Assembly: GCF_014842025.1 (NCBI RefSeq)
Contig: NZ_JACYUY010000013.1
Coordinates: forward strand, 68,982 to 132,981
Source of the DNA: Massilia sp. CFBP 13721
GTDB taxonomy: Bacteria; Pseudomonadota; Gammaproteobacteria; Burkholderiales; Burkholderiaceae_D
Direction of reading: 5' to 3'
Length of the DNA: 64,000 nucleotides
The notes below the pieces were generated by a model. It was given only the letters and a program-made list of their open reading frames with translations. It made no database searches and was not told the DNA's origin. Position numbers and translations under genes: made by a program. This document shows positions 62,414-64,000 of this stretch, in pieces (within the stretch, counting starts at the first letter, position 1; each line of letters opens with the position of its first letter).

Positions 62414-63184
62414 ATGATTCGACTTCGCCTCGCCTGGCGCTTCGCGCGCGTGACCGTTCACCTGCTTGCGGGCCTGGCGACCTGCGCGTTCGTCTTTCCC
62501 TGGGCCGGCCGGCGCCTGCGCGATGCGGCCACGCGGCGTTGGTCGCGCCAGCTGCTGGCCATTTGCAACGTCAGCGTGGAAGCGGCGTCCGGCGCGCCGG
62601 CGCTCGAACATGCGCTGCTGGTGGCGAACCACATCTCCTGGCTCGACATCTTCGTCATCAATTCGCTGGCTCCCTGCCGTTTCGTGGCGAAAGCCGAGAT
62701 CCGCTCCTGGCCGGTGCTGGGCTGGCTGGCGGCCGGGGCCGGCACCGTGTTCATCGCGCGCGGCAACCGGCGCGAACTGCGCCACATTTTCAAAGGGATC
62801 GTCGAGGTGCTGCAACGCGGCGAGCGGGTTGGCCTGTTCCCGGAAGGGACCGTGGCCGGGCAGGGCAGCGTACTGCCGTTTCACGCCAACCTGTTCGAGG
62901 CCGCGGTCGATGCGCGCGTGGCCGTCCAGCCTTGCGCGCTGGCTTACCTCGACGCGGCCGGCCACTGGCATCGCGGCGTCGATTACACGGGCGACGTGAG
63001 TTTTGTCGACAGCCTCGTCACCATCCTGAAGGGCACACCGGTACGGGCGCGCTTGGCCTGCCTGGCGCCGTTGGAAGGCGCCGGCGCCCACCGCAGGGAG
63101 CTGGCGCAAGCCGCCCACGACGCGATCCAGGCGGCGCTGGTACAGCCCGCTACGGACGCACAAGCGGACAAGGTAGCCTCCTAG
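62414..63184 (+). CDS. 1-acyl-sn-glycerol-3-phosphate acyltransferase (PlsC-like)
   Basis: Membrane acyltransferase likely making phosphatidic acid or acylating a related lipid such as an ornithine or glycerol lipid. The 256-residue protein has an N-terminal hydrophobic segment (about residues 14-32). The catalytic block NHISWLD has His73 and Asp78 of the H-x4-D motif. Further motifs are [17 protein letters not shown], the substrate-binding FPEGT near residue 140, and a late VQPCALAY stretch. It starts at ATG 62414, 54 bp after pyrC'. Its stop overlaps the convergent apaH stop within one CTAG. The exact acceptor lipid is unknown, so I do not use plsC as a symbol. Confidence 0.9.
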   Translation: MIRLRLAWRFARVTVHLLAGLATCAFVFPWAGRRLRDAATRRWSRQLLAICNVSVEAASGAPALEHALLVANHISWLDIFVINSLAPCRFVAKAEIRSWPVLGWLAAGAGTVFIARGNRRELRHIFKGIVEVLQRGERVGLFPEGTVAGQGSVLPFHANLFEAAVDARVAVQPCALAYLDAAGHWHRGVDYTGDVSFVDSLVTILKGTPVRARLACLAPLEGAGAHRRELAQAAHDAIQAALVQPATDAQADKVAS

Positions 63185-64000
63185 ACCTTGCCGGCGTGTG
63201 GCCGGTATTCCGGACAGTCGATCTGCAGCAAGCCGCGGTCGTCCAGGCACACGGCGGTGAGTTTGCCACCCCAGACGCAGCCGCTGTCCAGGCCCACCAG
63301 GTTCGGACGCAGGATCAGGCCCAGCGCCGACCAGTGGCCGAAGACCACCGTCACGTCCATCGTGCGCCGTCCCGGCAGGTCGAACCAGGGCAGCAGGCCG
63401 GAGCCGATCGGGCCGCTCTCGCTTTCCTTGTGTGCGAAATCCATCGTCCCGTCGGGCAGGCACAGGCGCATGCGCGTGAGGGCGTTGACGATGCAGCGCA
63501 GGCGGTCCATGCCAGTGAGATTGTCGTCCCAGCGGTCGGGGTGGTTGCCGTACATGTTGGCCAAAAAATCGATCCAGCCCTCGCCGCGCAGCACGTCCTC
63601 GACTTCGCCCGCCAGCGCCATCGTTTGCGCCGCATCCCATTGCGGCGCCACGCCGGCATGGACCAGTAGATGGGCGTCGACGAACATCGCCAGTGGCCGC
63701 CCGCGCAGCCAGGCCATCAGCGCGTCGCGGTCGGGTGCGGCCAGGATCTCGTCGAGGGTATCGGACTTGCCGGCCGCCTGCGCGCCGGCGGCCACCGCCA
63801 GCAGGTGCAGGTCGTGGTTGCCGAGCAGGGCTTCCACACGGCCGGCGCTGCGTTCGGCCAGCGCCTTCATGCGCCGCAGCGCCAGCAGCGATTCCGGCCC
63901 ACGGTTGATCAGGTCGCCGACGAAAAGAATGCGCGCGTGCGTGTCGGCGCCGGCGTCCTGGGCAATCTTCTCGAGCAGGGCCTCGGCCTCGTGGGCGCAA
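63181..64000 (-). CDS. apaH: Diadenosine tetraphosphatase, 5' end beyond the window
   Basis: Symmetrical bis(5'-nucleosyl)-tetraphosphatase that splits Ap4A to two ADP. The visible 273 codons carry the calcineurin-like motifs [11 protein letters not shown] (start of the metal site), [22 protein letters not shown], the central [10 protein letters not shown] and the late [16 protein letters not shown]. At the right edge the frame continues as [14 protein letters not shown]. Only about 10-15 N-terminal residues, including the expected first G-D-x-Q-G metal motif, lie outside. It is convergent with the acyltransferase gene, the two stops sharing CTAG. Confidence 0.96.
   Translation of the reverse strand, partial: CAHEAEALLEKIAQDAGADTHARILFVGDLINRGPESLLALRRMKALAERSAGRVEALLGNHDLHLLAVAAGAQAAGKSDTLDEILAAPDRDALMAWLRGRPLAMFVDAHLLVHAGVAPQWDAAQTMALAGEVEDVLRGEGWIDFLANMYGNHPDRWDDNLTGMDRLRCIVNALTRMRLCLPDGTMDFAHKESESGPIGSGLLPWFDLPGRRTMDVTVVFGHWSALGLILRPNLVGLDSGCVWGGKLTAVCLDDRGLLQIDCPEYRPHAGKV

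Noticed and set aside
60872..64000. Minus-strand frame of 1,042 codons opposite pyrB, pyrC', the acyltransferase gene and apaH
   Set aside because: It runs across four genes with strong family motifs and has no recognisable domain; it is a GC-bias shadow.

Overview
The window looks like chromosomal DNA of a GC-rich betaproteobacterium in the Oxalobacteraceae (Massilia/Telluria/Duganella/Janthinobacterium type). This is inferred from housekeeping gene content and order: aroQ-accB-accC-prmA, thiD-hemL beside a rubredoxin gene, a Pil-Chp chemosensory operon, and yqgE/algH-ruvX-pyrR-pyrB with an inactive-type dihydroorotase. No 16S or other taxonomic marker is present. There is no insertion sequence, prophage, CRISPR array, tRNA or rRNA that I can support.

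Layout. (1) 1-24.4 kb is a type Vb (two-partner) secretion locus: an outer-membrane TpsB transporter, a SapC-family protein, then a single 7,072-codon TpsA exoprotein. The TpsA has an ESPR-type signal peptide, a TPS domain, thousands of residues of beta-helix-like repeats, six YDG modules and an Ig-like end. It has two families of very recent internal repeats, with 146-residue and 87-residue periods. (2) 24.3-27.3 kb has a non-coding stretch with several hairpins and an orphan intrinsic terminator, a Lys/Ala/Pro-rich histone H1-like gene, and yggT. (3) 27.4-34.6 kb, minus strand, is a housekeeping run: nucleotidyltransferase-like gene, thioredoxin-like gene, aroQ, accB, accC, prmA, a zinc-ribbon/DUF3426 gene and a PfkB kinase. 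(4) 34.7-43.3 kb, plus strand: mpl, yqiA-like, ubiC, an RNB-domain ribonuclease, an EF-hand membrane peptide, a TonB-family gene, aroE, mtgA and corA. (5) 43.4-46.9 kb, minus strand: a small secreted protein, a GH19-like hydrolase, hemL and a ThiD-like kinase. (6) 47.0-56.6 kb, plus strand: rubredoxin, then pilG-pilH-pilI-pilJ-chpA, the twitching-motility chemosensory pathway. (7) 56.7-64 kb: phrB (minus); algH-like, ruvX, pyrR, pyrB, pyrC' and a plsC-like gene (plus); and apaH (minus), cut by the right edge.

How the genes work together. TpsB should export TpsA to the surface for adhesion or biofilm, and the Pil-Chp system controls type IV pili, so the window carries two surface-behaviour systems. 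The pyr cluster fits a Pseudomonas-type aspartate transcarbamoylase, in which an inactive dihydroorotase homologue is a structural partner of PyrB.

The most notable non-gene structure is a family of five palindromic intergenic repeats sharing GTAGGGTGGGC-like outer arms and GCCCACGCG-like inner arms (27.3, 39.6, 43.3, 47.2 and 56.7 kb). One copy has perfect 29-bp arms. They resemble REP/BIME elements, but no RAYT transposase gene is visible here.
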